Source: Alloyangia pacifica (GTDB lineage Bacteria > Pseudomonadota > Alphaproteobacteria > Rhodobacterales > Rhodobacteraceae). From it: DNA of 64,000 nt. Positions 9,328 to 18,570 of the stretch are shown in pieces. The translations under genes and the position numbers were made by a program. The stretch is taken from contig NZ_FOZW01000001.1 in assembly GCF_900116195.1 (NCBI RefSeq), forward strand, positions 186,001 through 250,000, in the 5' to 3' direction. The notes under the pieces are model-generated. The model saw nothing but the letters and a program-made list of their open reading frames with translations. It made no database searches and was not told the DNA's origin. Every line of letters starts with the position of its first letter. Position 1 is the stretch's first letter.

Positions 9328-10056
9328 ATGACAGACATGACGATGCAGGACGGGTGCGCACGCAAGTGCTGGATAGCAGCGGCCGTGATCGGCCTCGTCG
9401 TCATTCTGTTTGCCCTGGGGGGACATAAGGGATTTCTGGCGGCGCTGCTGCTCGGGCTTCTCGCAACCGGTCTTCTGGGCTCGCTCTTCACCTGGCTCTC
9501 CTGCGCGCCGGTGCCGAAGCTGGCGGAGCGCTCGCCGATCTCGCAGCTGACACCCTCGGTCGAGGGGGAGGTGCCGTCGGTCCCGGATCACGCGCCGGCA
9601 GCCCCGGCACCGCTGATGTCCGAGCCCGCGCCGGTGGTGGAAGATACACCCGCTCCGGCGGCTGAGGAGACGCCCGCGGCGGCACCCGCAGAGGCACCCA
9701 AGGCGGCGCCGGTCGCGCCTGCGGAGGAAAAGACCACCCCGGCTGCGGCAGGGGCGGAGGACGAGGGGGGCTCGCAGCCCGAGGCGCTGGCACAACCGCG
9801 CTCCGGCGAGGCGGACAACCTGAAGGAAATCAAAGGCGTGGGTCCCAAGCTCGAACAGCTGCTGCACGAGTTGGGCATCTACCATTTCGACCAGATCGCG
9901 GGCTGGAGCCCTGCGGAGGTCGCATGGATGGATCAGAACCTGAAAGGGTTCCGCGGCCGGGTCTCGCGCGATGACTGGATCGGGCAGGCCAAGGTACTGG
10001 CGGCGGGCGGGGAGACCGAGTTCTCCAAGCGCGTCGAGGATGGCGAGGTCTACTGA
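9328..10056 (+). CDS. Membrane-anchored helix-hairpin-helix protein in the nuo operon
   Basis: 242 residues. Two hydrophobic helices (about 15-34 and 37-56) are followed by a long proline/alanine/glutamate-rich linker (about 60-160). The C-terminal domain (about 161-242) contains [12 protein letters not shown] and ends in GEVY. By hand alignment about 57 of 81 residues are identical to the C-terminus of NuoE just upstream, so one module was duplicated. Both genes lie in one operon, so a role in assembly or anchoring of the NADH module is possible but unproven. The ribosome binding site is GAGGGAG. Confidence 0.82.
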   Translation: MTDMTMQDGCARKCWIAAAVIGLVVILFALGGHKGFLAALLLGLLATGLLGSLFTWLSCAPVPKLAERSPISQLTPSVEGEVPSVPDHAPAAPAPLMSEPAPVVEDTPAPAAEETPAAAPAEAPKAAPVAPAEEKTTPAAAGAEDEGGSQPEALAQPRSGEADNLKEIKGVGPKLEQLLHELGIYHFDQIAGWSPAEVAWMDQNLKGFRGRVSRDDWIGQAKVLAAGGETEFSKRVEDGEVY

Positions 10057-10074
10057 CCCGCCGAGGGAATGAAG

Positions 10075-10100
10075 GCGCCGCCGGTCGTGACCGGCGGCGC
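10075..10100. repeat. Perfect 26-base palindrome between nuo genes
   Basis: Twelve-base arms (10075-10086 and 10089-10100, GCGCCGCCGGTC and its complement) are separated by GT. On RNA this is a very stable hairpin. It lies between the helix-hairpin-helix protein gene and the DUF5337 gene. No T-run follows, so it is more likely an mRNA processing or stability element than a terminator. Confidence 0.6.
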
Positions 10101-10123
10101 GCGAACGAGGAACCGGACCGAGG

Positions 10124-10342
10124 ATGAACGGACAGGATCAGCAGGGACGGCAGGGGCGGATCATCGCGCTCGTCATCGCCGGCACCGGCCTGGCCTGGAT
10201 CGTGGTCACGGTGGCCGGAGAGATGCTGGGCTGGACCCAGCGCACGAGGGCCCTTTTCGACCTTGCGGCACTGGCCGGGTTCGGATGGGCGATCTGGATG
10301 ATTTACGGGCTCTGGCGGTCACGCCGGACAGACAAGGACTGA
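10124..10342 (+). CDS. DUF5337-type small membrane protein
   Basis: 72 residues with two predicted transmembrane helices (about 14-34 and 44-63), a hydrophilic N-terminus and a basic C-terminus (WRSRRTDKD). Its size, topology and place just before nuoF fit the DUF5337 proteins that I associate with rhodobacterial nuo clusters; the family name is from memory and not checked. A function as an accessory complex I membrane component is suggested only by position. nuoF starts three bases after its stop. Confidence 0.72.
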   Translation: MNGQDQQGRQGRIIALVIAGTGLAWIVVTVAGEMLGWTQRTRALFDLAALAGFGWAIWMIYGLWRSRRTDKD

Positions 10343-10345
10343 GCG

Positions 10346-11641
<1,296 letters not shown>

Positions 11642-11645
11642 TCCG

Positions 11646-12086
11646 ATGCGCGTGACAATGGTACTTGGTGGTTTCGGTCTGATGGCGGCGCTCGCAATGG
11701 CGGGCTGCGCGGCGACGCCCTCGGCGGGCGTGGGCGGCGGATTTTCGGGTGGCTCGGTCGCGGGCCGCTGGGAGCAGCGCGTTGTGACCATCTCGATGGC
11801 CGAGCGCATTGCCGACGCCTGCCACGACGAGGGCATCTACCTTGCCCCGTCGCGTTGGGGCGGGGCGGTGCACCGCGCGACCGAGGAAATGGCGGCAGAG
11901 GGCACTGACCGGAGCGCGCTCGAGGCCGCCTTCCAGGCGCAGGATTTCGGCGCGCTGTCGATGCAGATCGACCGGCAGCTCGCCAGCAAGGGCGTCGTGC
12001 CGGGACAGCCTCAGAGCCTGTGCCGTGTCGGCGCAGAAGAAATCGCGGCGGGGTCCGATCTGGGCCAGACGCTGAAGAAGGGATGA
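11646..12086 (+). CDS. DUF5333-like secreted or lipidated protein in the nuo operon
   Basis: 146 residues. A hydrophobic signal ends in AMAGC, a likely lipobox with cysteine 21, although the -3 methionine is not typical. The C-terminal segment LCRVGAEEIAAGSDLG matches 13 of 22 residues in the corresponding part of the protein encoded at 12565-12978, so the two are distant paralogues. It also shares the upstream IAD...C pattern. Position between nuoF and nuoG suggests an envelope factor made with complex I. No catalytic motif is visible. Confidence 0.72.
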   Translation: MRVTMVLGGFGLMAALAMAGCAATPSAGVGGGFSGGSVAGRWEQRVVTISMAERIADACHDEGIYLAPSRWGGAVHRATEEMAAEGTDRSALEAAFQAQDFGALSMQIDRQLASKGVVPGQPQSLCRVGAEEIAAGSDLGQTLKKG

Positions 12087-12436
12087 CCATGGAACTGAAC
12101 ACGCCAAAGCTTTGCCGCACCGGCGCGATGCTCGCGCTTGCGGCGCTGCTTGCAGCCTGCGGGGCGAGCAAGGACGATCCCGAGTTCGGCGGCCTGAAGT
12201 TCCGCGGCTCGGCCAAGGCGGTCGGTGACGACCGAGCGAATTTCGCGGCCACCATCAGCAACGCGGTGCGCGCGCCCTCTGCGGCCGTCGATGCCGGGTT
12301 CTACGAAGGCACCAAGTACTGCATCAACTACCTCGGCACCTCGGACATCGCCTGGGCGGTGGACCCCGAGGCGATGCGCGCGCAGCCGCGCATGTCGGGC
12401 AAGGATCTGGTGATGCGGGGGCGCTGCGTGGAATGA
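12083..12436 (+). CDS. Small putative lipoprotein in the nuo operon
   Basis: 117 residues with a signal peptide and a clear lipobox LAAC (cysteine 26). A second start at 12089 would remove two residues. The mature part has two conserved-looking cysteines (KYCINYLG and GRCVE) that may pair. The start overlaps the preceding stop by four bases, so translation is coupled. No family was recognised. Its presence between nuoF and nuoG suggests a periplasm-facing accessory role, which is inference. Confidence 0.72.
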   Translation: MTMELNTPKLCRTGAMLALAALLAACGASKDDPEFGGLKFRGSAKAVGDDRANFAATISNAVRAPSAAVDAGFYEGTKYCINYLGTSDIAWAVDPEAMRAQPRMSGKDLVMRGRCVE

Positions 12437-12564
12437 GTGGGGGCGCGCTCATATTGGCGGGATTTCCGGGCGGATATTGCATAGCCGCCGGTCGGACCCC
12501 CACATCCCTTGGCGAGGGAGTCCGCCTGTCGGCGGGGTCCGTATTGCGCCAGTGGAGTAAAGAT
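12437..12564. other. Structured gap inside the nuo operon
   Basis: The arms GGACCCC (12494-12500) and GGGGTCC (12534-12540) enclose a second small stem, TCCCT with AGGGA. The part reading TTGGCGAG...AGTCCGCCT resembles the sequence after the nuo terminator at 23798-23815. It may be a processing hairpin or a remnant of the intergenic repeat. There is no T-run. Confidence 0.4.
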
Positions 12565-12978
12565 ATGAGCAAGCTCAGAACCACCGTCCTCGCCGCAACG
12601 CTGGGTCTGGCCGCGCTGCCCGGAGCCGTGATGGCCAAGCCGCCGCTCGGTGAGGTGCGCGAGATCCACGACGGTCTGATGGCCGTCGGCATCGCCGATG
12701 AAATCCGCAACCGCTGCGACAATATCGGCGCGCGGATGCTGACCGCCATGGGCTACCTGAACACGCTGAAGAACCGGGCCCGCGCGCTTGGCTACAGCGA
12801 TGAGGAAATCGAGGACTACGTCACCTCGAAGGCCGAGAAGAAGAAGATGCGCGCCGATGGCGAGGCCTATCTGGCCGCGCGCGGCGTCTCCGCGAAAGAC
12901 ACGGCGGCCCTGTGCCGCGTCGGCCGCGAGGAAATTGCACGGGGCAGCGCCATCGGCGCGCTCCTGAGGGAGAAATGA
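12565..12978 (+). CDS. DUF5333-type exported protein
   Basis: 137 residues with a cleavable signal peptide ending near VMA-K (residues 22-25). The mature protein reads [15 protein letters not shown] at the start and [16 protein letters not shown] at the end, which I recognise as the DUF5333 pattern linked to rhodobacterial nuo clusters (from memory). An in-frame ATG at 12433 would add 44 residues. The start at 12565 is preferred because AGTGGAGTAAAG lies just ahead and a normal signal peptide follows. The function is unknown; the periplasmic location is inferred. Confidence 0.75.
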   Translation: MSKLRTTVLAATLGLAALPGAVMAKPPLGEVREIHDGLMAVGIADEIRNRCDNIGARMLTAMGYLNTLKNRARALGYSDEEIEDYVTSKAEKKKMRADGEAYLAARGVSAKDTAALCRVGREEIARGSAIGALLREK

Positions 12979-13063
12979 TGCGACACGCGACGTGCATATC
13001 CCCCAGCGCCCTGCCGCAGGCGGCGGGAGCGTCGCGTGTGTCACCAGTCATGGGAAGATGCCA

Positions 13064-15052
13064 ATGACCAACCTTCGTAAGATCATCATCGACGGCACCG
13101 AGATCGAGGTGGACGGGGCGATGACCCTGATCCAGGCCTGTGAGGAAGCCGGCATCGAGGTGCCGCGCTTCTGCTATCACGAGCGCCTGTCCATCGCCGG
13201 CAACTGCCGCATGTGCCTTGTCGAGGTGGTCGGCGGCCCGCCCAAGCCCGCCGCCTCCTGCGCCATGCAGGTGCGCGACCTGCGGCCCGGCCCCGAGGGC
13301 CAGCCGCCGGTCGTGAAGACCAACTCGCCGATGGTCAAGAAGGCCCGCGAGGGGGTGATGGAGTTCCTGCTCATCAACCACCCGCTTGACTGCCCGATCT
13401 GCGACCAGGGCGGCGAATGCGACCTGCAGGACCAGGCGATGGCCTATGGCGTCGACTTCTCGCGCTTCCGCGAGGCGAAGCGCGCGGTCGAGGATCTCGA
13501 CCTCGGTCCGCTGGTCGAGACCCACATGACCCGCTGCATCTCCTGCACCCGTTGCGTGCGTTTCACCACCGAAGTGGCCGGGCTGACGCAGATGGGCCAG
13601 ACCGGGCGCGGCGAGGATGCCGAGATCACCTCGTATCTGAACCAGACGCTCGACTCGAACCTGCAGGGCAATATCATCGACCTCTGCCCCGTGGGCGCGC
13701 TAGTGTCGAAACCCTATGCCTTCACCGCCCGTCCCTGGGAGCTGACCAAGACCGAGTCCATCGACGTGATGGACGCGCTTGGCTCGAACATCCGCGTCGA
13801 CACCAAGGGCCGTGAAGTCATGCGCTTCCTTCCCCGGAACAACGACGGCGTGAACGAGGAGTGGCTGTCGGACAAGAGCCGCTTCGTCTGGGACGGTCTG
13901 CGCCGCCAGCGTCTCGACCGGCCCTATGTCCGCAAGGACGGCAAGCTGAAGCCCGCCACCTGGCCCGAGGCGCTCGCCGCGGTGGGGTCGGCGCTGAAGG
14001 GCGCCAAGAAAGTGGCCGGCCTTGTCGGTGATCTGGTTCCGGTCGAAGCCGCCTTCTCGCTCAAGCAGCTGGTCGAAGCGCTCGGCGGCTCGGTCGAATG
14101 CCGCACCGATGGTGCGCGCCTGCCGGTGGGCAACCGCTCGGCCTATGTGGGCAACGTTGCGATCGAGGACATCGACACCGCCAAGGAGATCGTGCTGATC
14201 GGCACCAACCCGCGCGACGAGGCGCCGGTGCTGAACGCGCGCATCCGCAAGGCCTGGATCGCCGGCGCCGAGGTCAAGCTGATCGGCGAGGTCGCCGACC
14301 TGACCTATGACGTGACGCATCTCGGCACCGATCGCGCGGCCCTGGCCGATGCGAAGGTTTCCGAAGATGCCATCGTGATCGTGGGGCAGGGCGCCCTGCG
14401 CGAGGCGGACGGTCTGGCGGTTCTGGCCGCGGCCCAGGCGCTCACCGGCAAGCTGCTGGTGCTGCACACCGCCGCTGCCCGTGTCGGCGCGCTCGACGTG
14501 GGCGCGGTGACCGAGGGCGGTCTGGAAGCTGCCACCAAGGACGCCGACGTGATCTTCAACCTCGGCGCCGACGAGATCGAGATCGAGGCCGGCGCCTTCG
14601 TGATCTACCAGGGTTCGCACGGCGATCGGGGCGCACACCGCGCCGACGTGATCCTGCCGGGCGCCGCCTACACCGAGGAGAACGGCCTTTTCGTCAACAC
14701 CGAGGGCCGGCCGCAGCTGGCCTTCCGCGCCGGGTTTGCGCCGGGCGAGGCGAAGGAGAACTGGGCGATCCTGCGGGCGCTCTCGGCCGAGGTTGGCAAG
14801 ACCCTGCCGTGGGACAGCCTCGCGCAGCTTCGCCAGGCGCTGGTCGCCGCGGTGCCGCACCTGGCGCAGATCGACATGGTGCCGGAGAACGAGTGGGTGG
14901 CGCTGGAGACCGACAAGCTGGGCGATGCGTCGTTCCGCAACGCGGTCAAGGACTTCTGGCTGACCAACCCGATCGCCCGCGCCTCGGTGCTGATGGCCGA
15001 GCTTTCGGCCAACGCAAAGGCGCGCCGCGAGGCGCCCATGGCAGCCGAGTGA
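13064..15052 (+). CDS. nuoG: NADH-quinone oxidoreductase subunit G
   Basis: 75-kDa subunit, the longest of the peripheral arm, which carries several Fe-S clusters between FMN and quinone. The 662-residue protein has an N-terminal 2Fe-2S domain ([15 protein letters not shown]), then the H-and-C 4Fe-4S site [14 protein letters not shown], a CISCTRC 4Fe-4S site, and a molybdopterin-oxidoreductase-like C-terminal half. The ATG at 13064 has GGGAAG seven bases ahead; upstream in-frame starts at 12992 and 13058 are less likely. Confidence 0.96.
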   Translation: MTNLRKIIIDGTEIEVDGAMTLIQACEEAGIEVPRFCYHERLSIAGNCRMCLVEVVGGPPKPAASCAMQVRDLRPGPEGQPPVVKTNSPMVKKAREGVMEFLLINHPLDCPICDQGGECDLQDQAMAYGVDFSRFREAKRAVEDLDLGPLVETHMTRCISCTRCVRFTTEVAGLTQMGQTGRGEDAEITSYLNQTLDSNLQGNIIDLCPVGALVSKPYAFTARPWELTKTESIDVMDALGSNIRVDTKGREVMRFLPRNNDGVNEEWLSDKSRFVWDGLRRQRLDRPYVRKDGKLKPATWPEALAAVGSALKGAKKVAGLVGDLVPVEAAFSLKQLVEALGGSVECRTDGARLPVGNRSAYVGNVAIEDIDTAKEIVLIGTNPRDEAPVLNARIRKAWIAGAEVKLIGEVADLTYDVTHLGTDRAALADAKVSEDAIVIVGQGALREADGLAVLAAAQALTGKLLVLHTAAARVGALDVGAVTEGGLEAATKDADVIFNLGADEIEIEAGAFVIYQGSHGDRGAHRADVILPGAAYTEENGLFVNTEGRPQLAFRAGFAPGEAKENWAILRALSAEVGKTLPWDSLAQLRQALVAAVPHLAQIDMVPENEWVALETDKLGDASFRNAVKDFWLTNPIARASVLMAELSANAKARREAPMAAE

Positions 15053-15055
15053 TCC

Positions 15056-15448
15056 ATGCCCGCGCGGATATCCCTTTCACTGGCGGCACTGGCCGCGCTC
15101 TGTGCCTGCGAGCAGCCTTCGGAGGACAAAGCGCCGTTCGTGCCTGCCTACGAGGGGATCGAAACGCGGCTGCTGGACGGCGATCTGGTGAACTTCCTCG
15201 TGGCCATGCGCGGAGCGCGCGGCTCGGAAGATGTAGAGAACTACGCAGATTGCGCCGCGGCGCAATATGCGCTGATCCGGGGCTACGGATTTGCGCGACA
15301 TCTGCGGACGAATGTATCGGAAGAGGGTGGCCTCTGGCGCGGAGATGCTGTTTACACCATCTCGGCGGCGCTGCCCCGCGGGCTCAAGACGATCGACGCG
15401 GAAGTCGTCGCGTCAGCCTGCGCCGAGAACGGAATACCGATGGTGTGA
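15056..15448 (+). CDS. Small putative lipoprotein between nuoG and nuoH
   Basis: 130 residues with a signal peptide and a lipobox near LCAC (residues 15-18). The mature part contains [20 protein letters not shown] and a second region ending in ASACAEN, so one disulfide is possible. It starts four bases after nuoG and ends ten bases before nuoH, inside the complex I operon. It does not resemble the DUF5333-type proteins. No function can be assigned. Confidence 0.72.
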   Translation: MPARISLSLAALAALCACEQPSEDKAPFVPAYEGIETRLLDGDLVNFLVAMRGARGSEDVENYADCAAAQYALIRGYGFARHLRTNVSEEGGLWRGDAVYTISAALPRGLKTIDAEVVASACAENGIPMV

Positions 15449-15458
15449 GGGACACTTG

Positions 15459-16496
15459 ATGGCAGACTTCTTCGCGACCCCCTTCGGCATCTTCATCCTT
15501 GTGCTCGCGCAAACCCTTGCGGTCGTGGCCTTCGTGATGATCTCGCTGTTGTTCCTGGTCTACGGCGACCGCAAGATCTGGGCCGCCGTCCAGATGCGGC
15601 GCGGCCCCAACGTCGTGGGGGTGTTCGGCATTCTCCAGTCGGTGGCGGACGCTCTGAAATACATCCTCAAGGAAGTGGTGATCCCGGCGGGCTCTGACAA
15701 GGCCGTCTTCCTGCTGGCACCGATTATTTCCTTCGTCTGCGCGATGATCGCCTGGGCGGCGATCCCGTTCAACGACGGCTGGGTGCTGGCGGACATCAAC
15801 GTGGCGATCCTCTACGTGATGGCGATCAGCTCGCTCGAGGTCTACGGCGTGATCATGGGGGGCTGGGCGTCGAACTCGAAGTACCCGTTCCTCGGCTCGC
15901 TCCGCTCGGCGGCGCAGATGATCTCCTACGAGGTGTCGATCGGCCTGATCATCATCGGCGTGATCATCTCCACCGGCTCGATGAACTTCGGCGACATCGT
16001 GCGCGCCCAGGACGGCAGCTTCGGCTTCTTCAACTGGTACTGGCTGCCGCACTTCCCGATGGTCTTCCTGTTCTTCATCTCGGCGCTGGCCGAGACCAAC
16101 CGTCCGCCGTTCGACCTTCCCGAAGCGGAATCCGAACTGGTGGCCGGCTACCAGGTGGAATATTCCTCGACGCCCTTCCTGCTGTTCATGGCAGGTGAAT
16201 ACATCGCGATCTTCCTGATGTGCGCGCTGACCTCGCTGCTGTTCTTCGGCGGCTGGCTGTCGCCGATCCCCGGCCTGCCCGACGGCGTGCTGTGGATGGT
16301 CGCGAAGATGGCGTTCTTCTTCTTCATCTTCGCGATGGTGAAGGCGATCACCCCGCGCTACCGCTACGACCAGCTGATGCGCCTTGGCTGGAAGGTGTTC
16401 CTGCCGTTCAGCCTGTTCTGGGTGGTCTTCGTGTCCTTCGCGGCGAAATTCGGATGGTTCTGGGGCGTCTTCGCCCGTTGGACCACGGGAGGTTAA
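15459..16496 (+). CDS. nuoH: NADH-quinone oxidoreductase subunit H
   Basis: Membrane subunit that connects the quinone cavity with the proton-pumping arm. The 345-residue protein has about eight transmembrane helices and the family segments [21 protein letters not shown], and [20 protein letters not shown]. Longer in-frame starts upstream overlap the lipoprotein gene; ATG 15459 gives the normal N-terminus. Confidence 0.97.
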   Translation: MADFFATPFGIFILVLAQTLAVVAFVMISLLFLVYGDRKIWAAVQMRRGPNVVGVFGILQSVADALKYILKEVVIPAGSDKAVFLLAPIISFVCAMIAWAAIPFNDGWVLADINVAILYVMAISSLEVYGVIMGGWASNSKYPFLGSLRSAAQMISYEVSIGLIIIGVIISTGSMNFGDIVRAQDGSFGFFNWYWLPHFPMVFLFFISALAETNRPPFDLPEAESELVAGYQVEYSSTPFLLFMAGEYIAIFLMCALTSLLFFGGWLSPIPGLPDGVLWMVAKMAFFFFIFAMVKAITPRYRYDQLMRLGWKVFLPFSLFWVVFVSFAAKFGWFWGVFARWTTGG

Positions 16497-16502
16497 GCAA
16501 CC

Positions 16503-16997
16503 ATGGCATCGATCGACTACGGCCGGGCAGCCAAGTATTTCCTGCTGGCGGACTTCATCAAGGGCTTCCAGCTGGGCCTGCGCTACTTCTTTGCGCCCAA
16601 GCCCACGCTGAACTACCCGCACGAGAAGGGCTACCTGTCTCCGCGCTTCCGCGGCGAGCACGCGCTGCGCCGCTATCCCAACGGCGAAGAGCGCTGCATC
16701 GCCTGCAAGCTCTGCGAGGCGATCTGCCCGGCGCAGGCCATCACCATCGACGCCGAGCCGCGGGACGACGGCAGCCGCCGCACCACGCGCTACGACATCG
16801 ACATGACGAAGTGCATCTACTGCGGCTTCTGCCAGGAAGCCTGCCCGGTGGATGCCATCGTCGAGGGGCCGAACTTCGAGTTCTCGACCGAGACCCGCGA
16901 GGAGCTTTTCTACGACAAGGAGAAGCTGCTGGCGAACGGCGAGCGCTGGGAGGCCGAGATCGCCCGCAACCTCGAACTCGACGCCCCCTACCGCTGA
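16503..16997 (+). CDS. nuoI: NADH-quinone oxidoreductase subunit I
   Basis: Ferredoxin-like subunit with two 4Fe-4S clusters (N6a and N6b) passing electrons towards NuoB. The 164-residue protein shows two classic motifs: [12 protein letters not shown] (about residues 60-71) and [12 protein letters not shown] (about 103-114). It follows nuoH by six bases. Confidence 0.97.
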   Translation: MASIDYGRAAKYFLLADFIKGFQLGLRYFFAPKPTLNYPHEKGYLSPRFRGEHALRRYPNGEERCIACKLCEAICPAQAITIDAEPRDDGSRRTTRYDIDMTKCIYCGFCQEACPVDAIVEGPNFEFSTETREELFYDKEKLLANGERWEAEIARNLELDAPYR

Positions 16998-17020
16998 CAC
17001 CCGACGCATCAAAGGACACC

Positions 17021-17113
17021 ATGACCGCCACCGCCGCCATCACCCTCCGCCAAGCCCTCCGCGCCGACGCGCGGGGCCGGGAAGGGTGCGCGCTGAAAGG
17101 AGTGCGGTCATGA
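17021..17113 (+). CDS. Possible 30-codon small ORF upstream of the decarboxylase-like gene
   Basis: An ATG at 17021 preceded by AAAGGAC opens a 30-residue alanine- and arginine-rich frame. Its TGA overlaps the next gene's ATG as ATGA. It may serve translational coupling and nothing more. No similarity was recognised and the composition is not distinctive. Confidence 0.35.
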   Translation: MTATAAITLRQALRADARGREGCALKGVRS

Positions 17114-17532
17114 CCGATCCGAAGATGCCCTTCGACAAGACGCCCTTCGAGCTGATGATGACCCAGGCGCAGGAGATGGCGAAAGCCTTCAACCCCGCGC
17201 TGGAGAGCTTCGCGCCGAAGGAGTTCGAGAAGCTCTGGCCGACCATGCCCAAGGACATCATGGAGTTCTGGTTCGGCAAGGGCATGTCGAAGGACGGGCT
17301 CGACGCCAAGACCCGGCTGCTGCTGACGCTGGCCGGGCTGACCATGCAGGGCGCACAGGCCGACACGCCGGTGCGCATGACTGTGCGCCACCTCATGGAG
17401 GCCGGCGCCACGAAAGACGAGATCGCCGAGACCATCGCGCATATGTCGATGTTCGCCGGCATACCCGCCATGACCCGCGCCATGGAGCTTGCGCGCGAGG
17501 TGATGGAAGACAACAAGGATGACGCAAAATGA
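17110..17532 (+). CDS. Carboxymuconolactone decarboxylase/AhpD-like protein in the nuo operon
   Basis: 140 residues, mostly helical. The segment [27 protein letters not shown] followed by [23 protein letters not shown] has the pattern of the carboxymuconolactone decarboxylase family. Here the cysteines of the AhpD-type CxxC site are absent: glutamine and alanine occupy that stretch. Peroxidase chemistry of the AhpD type is therefore unlikely. The ATG follows GAAAGGAG. Its end overlaps nuoJ by four bases, so it is firmly in the complex I transcript. Its role there is unknown. Confidence 0.75.
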   Translation: MTDPKMPFDKTPFELMMTQAQEMAKAFNPALESFAPKEFEKLWPTMPKDIMEFWFGKGMSKDGLDAKTRLLLTLAGLTMQGAQADTPVRMTVRHLMEAGATKDEIAETIAHMSMFAGIPAMTRAMELAREVMEDNKDDAK

Positions 17533-18137
17533 CCGTGTTCGCCTTCTACCTCTTTTCGCTCTGCGCCATCGTGGGCGGGCTGTTCACGGTGATCGCCCGC
17601 AACCCGGTGCACTCGGTGCTCTGGCTGATCCTCGCCTTCCTCAGCTCGGCGGGGCTCTTCGTCCTGCTGGGCGCGGAATTCGTCGCGATGCTGCTGGTCA
17701 TCGTCTACGTCGGTGCCGTGGCGGTGCTCTTCCTCTTCGTGGTGATGATGCTCGACGTCGATTTCGCCGAGCTGCGTGCGGGAATGGCGAAATACATGCC
17801 GCTGGCGCTGCTCATCGGCGTGGTCATCCTGATGCAACTCGGCATGGCCTTCGGCGGCTGGCAGGCCTCGGAACTGGCCTCGAGCCAGCTTTCGGCCCCG
17901 GCGCCCGCGCCCGAGGAGATGCAGAACACCGTGGCGCTCGGCGTGCTGCTTTATGACCGCTACTTCCTGCTGTTCCAGCTGGCTGGCCTGATCCTCTTGG
18001 TCGCGATGATCGGGGCGATCGTGCTGACGCTGCGCCACCGCACCAACGTCAAGCGCCAGAACGTGCTGCACCAGATGTGGCGCGACCCGGCCAAGGCGCT
18101 GGAGATGAAGGACGTGAAGCCCGGGCAGGGGCTCTGA
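17529..18137 (+). CDS. nuoJ: NADH-quinone oxidoreductase subunit J
   Basis: Membrane subunit with a mobile helix linked to proton pumping. The 202-residue protein has five transmembrane helices; the third region reads [20 protein letters not shown], the conserved part of the family. The ATG overlaps the previous stop. A 121-base gap follows before nuoK; it holds no gene. Confidence 0.95.
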   Translation: MTVFAFYLFSLCAIVGGLFTVIARNPVHSVLWLILAFLSSAGLFVLLGAEFVAMLLVIVYVGAVAVLFLFVVMMLDVDFAELRAGMAKYMPLALLIGVVILMQLGMAFGGWQASELASSQLSAPAPAPEEMQNTVALGVLLYDRYFLLFQLAGLILLVAMIGAIVLTLRHRTNVKRQNVLHQMWRDPAKALEMKDVKPGQGL

Positions 18138-18258
18138 AATCAGACCGCCGTGCCGCCCGGGAGGGGCAGGCGCGGCGGGCAACGGGATATGACGCGGACC
18201 CACCCGGAAAAGGGCCGCGAGGGACTAGAAGGATCGGGGCAGAGACCCGGAGGGATGC

Positions 18259-18564
18259 ATGATCGGACTTGAACATTACCTGACGGTGGCGGCCGTGCTG
18301 TTCGTCATCGGGATTTTCGGGATCTTCCTCAATCGGAAGAACGTGATCATCCTGCTGATGTCGATCGAGCTCATCCTGCTCTCGGTCAACATCAACTTCG
18401 TCGCCTTCTCGTCCTTCCTGGGCGATCTCGCGGGGCAGGTCTTCACGCTCTTCGTGCTGACCGTGGCAGCCGCCGAGGCGGCGATCGGCCTCGCGATCCT
18501 CGTCTGCTTCTTCCGCAACCGCGGCTCCATCGCCGTGGAAGACGTCAACGTGATGAAAGGCTGA
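18259..18564 (+). CDS. nuoK: NADH-quinone oxidoreductase subunit K
   Basis: Small membrane subunit of 101 residues with three transmembrane helices. Two membrane-buried glutamates typical of the family are visible in [12 protein letters not shown] and [11 protein letters not shown]; they belong to the proton path. The ATG follows CGGAGGG. nuoL begins six bases after the stop. Confidence 0.96.
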   Translation: MIGLEHYLTVAAVLFVIGIFGIFLNRKNVIILLMSIELILLSVNINFVAFSSFLGDLAGQVFTLFVLTVAAAEAAIGLAILVCFFRNRGSIAVEDVNVMKG

Positions 18565-18570
18565 CCGCCC

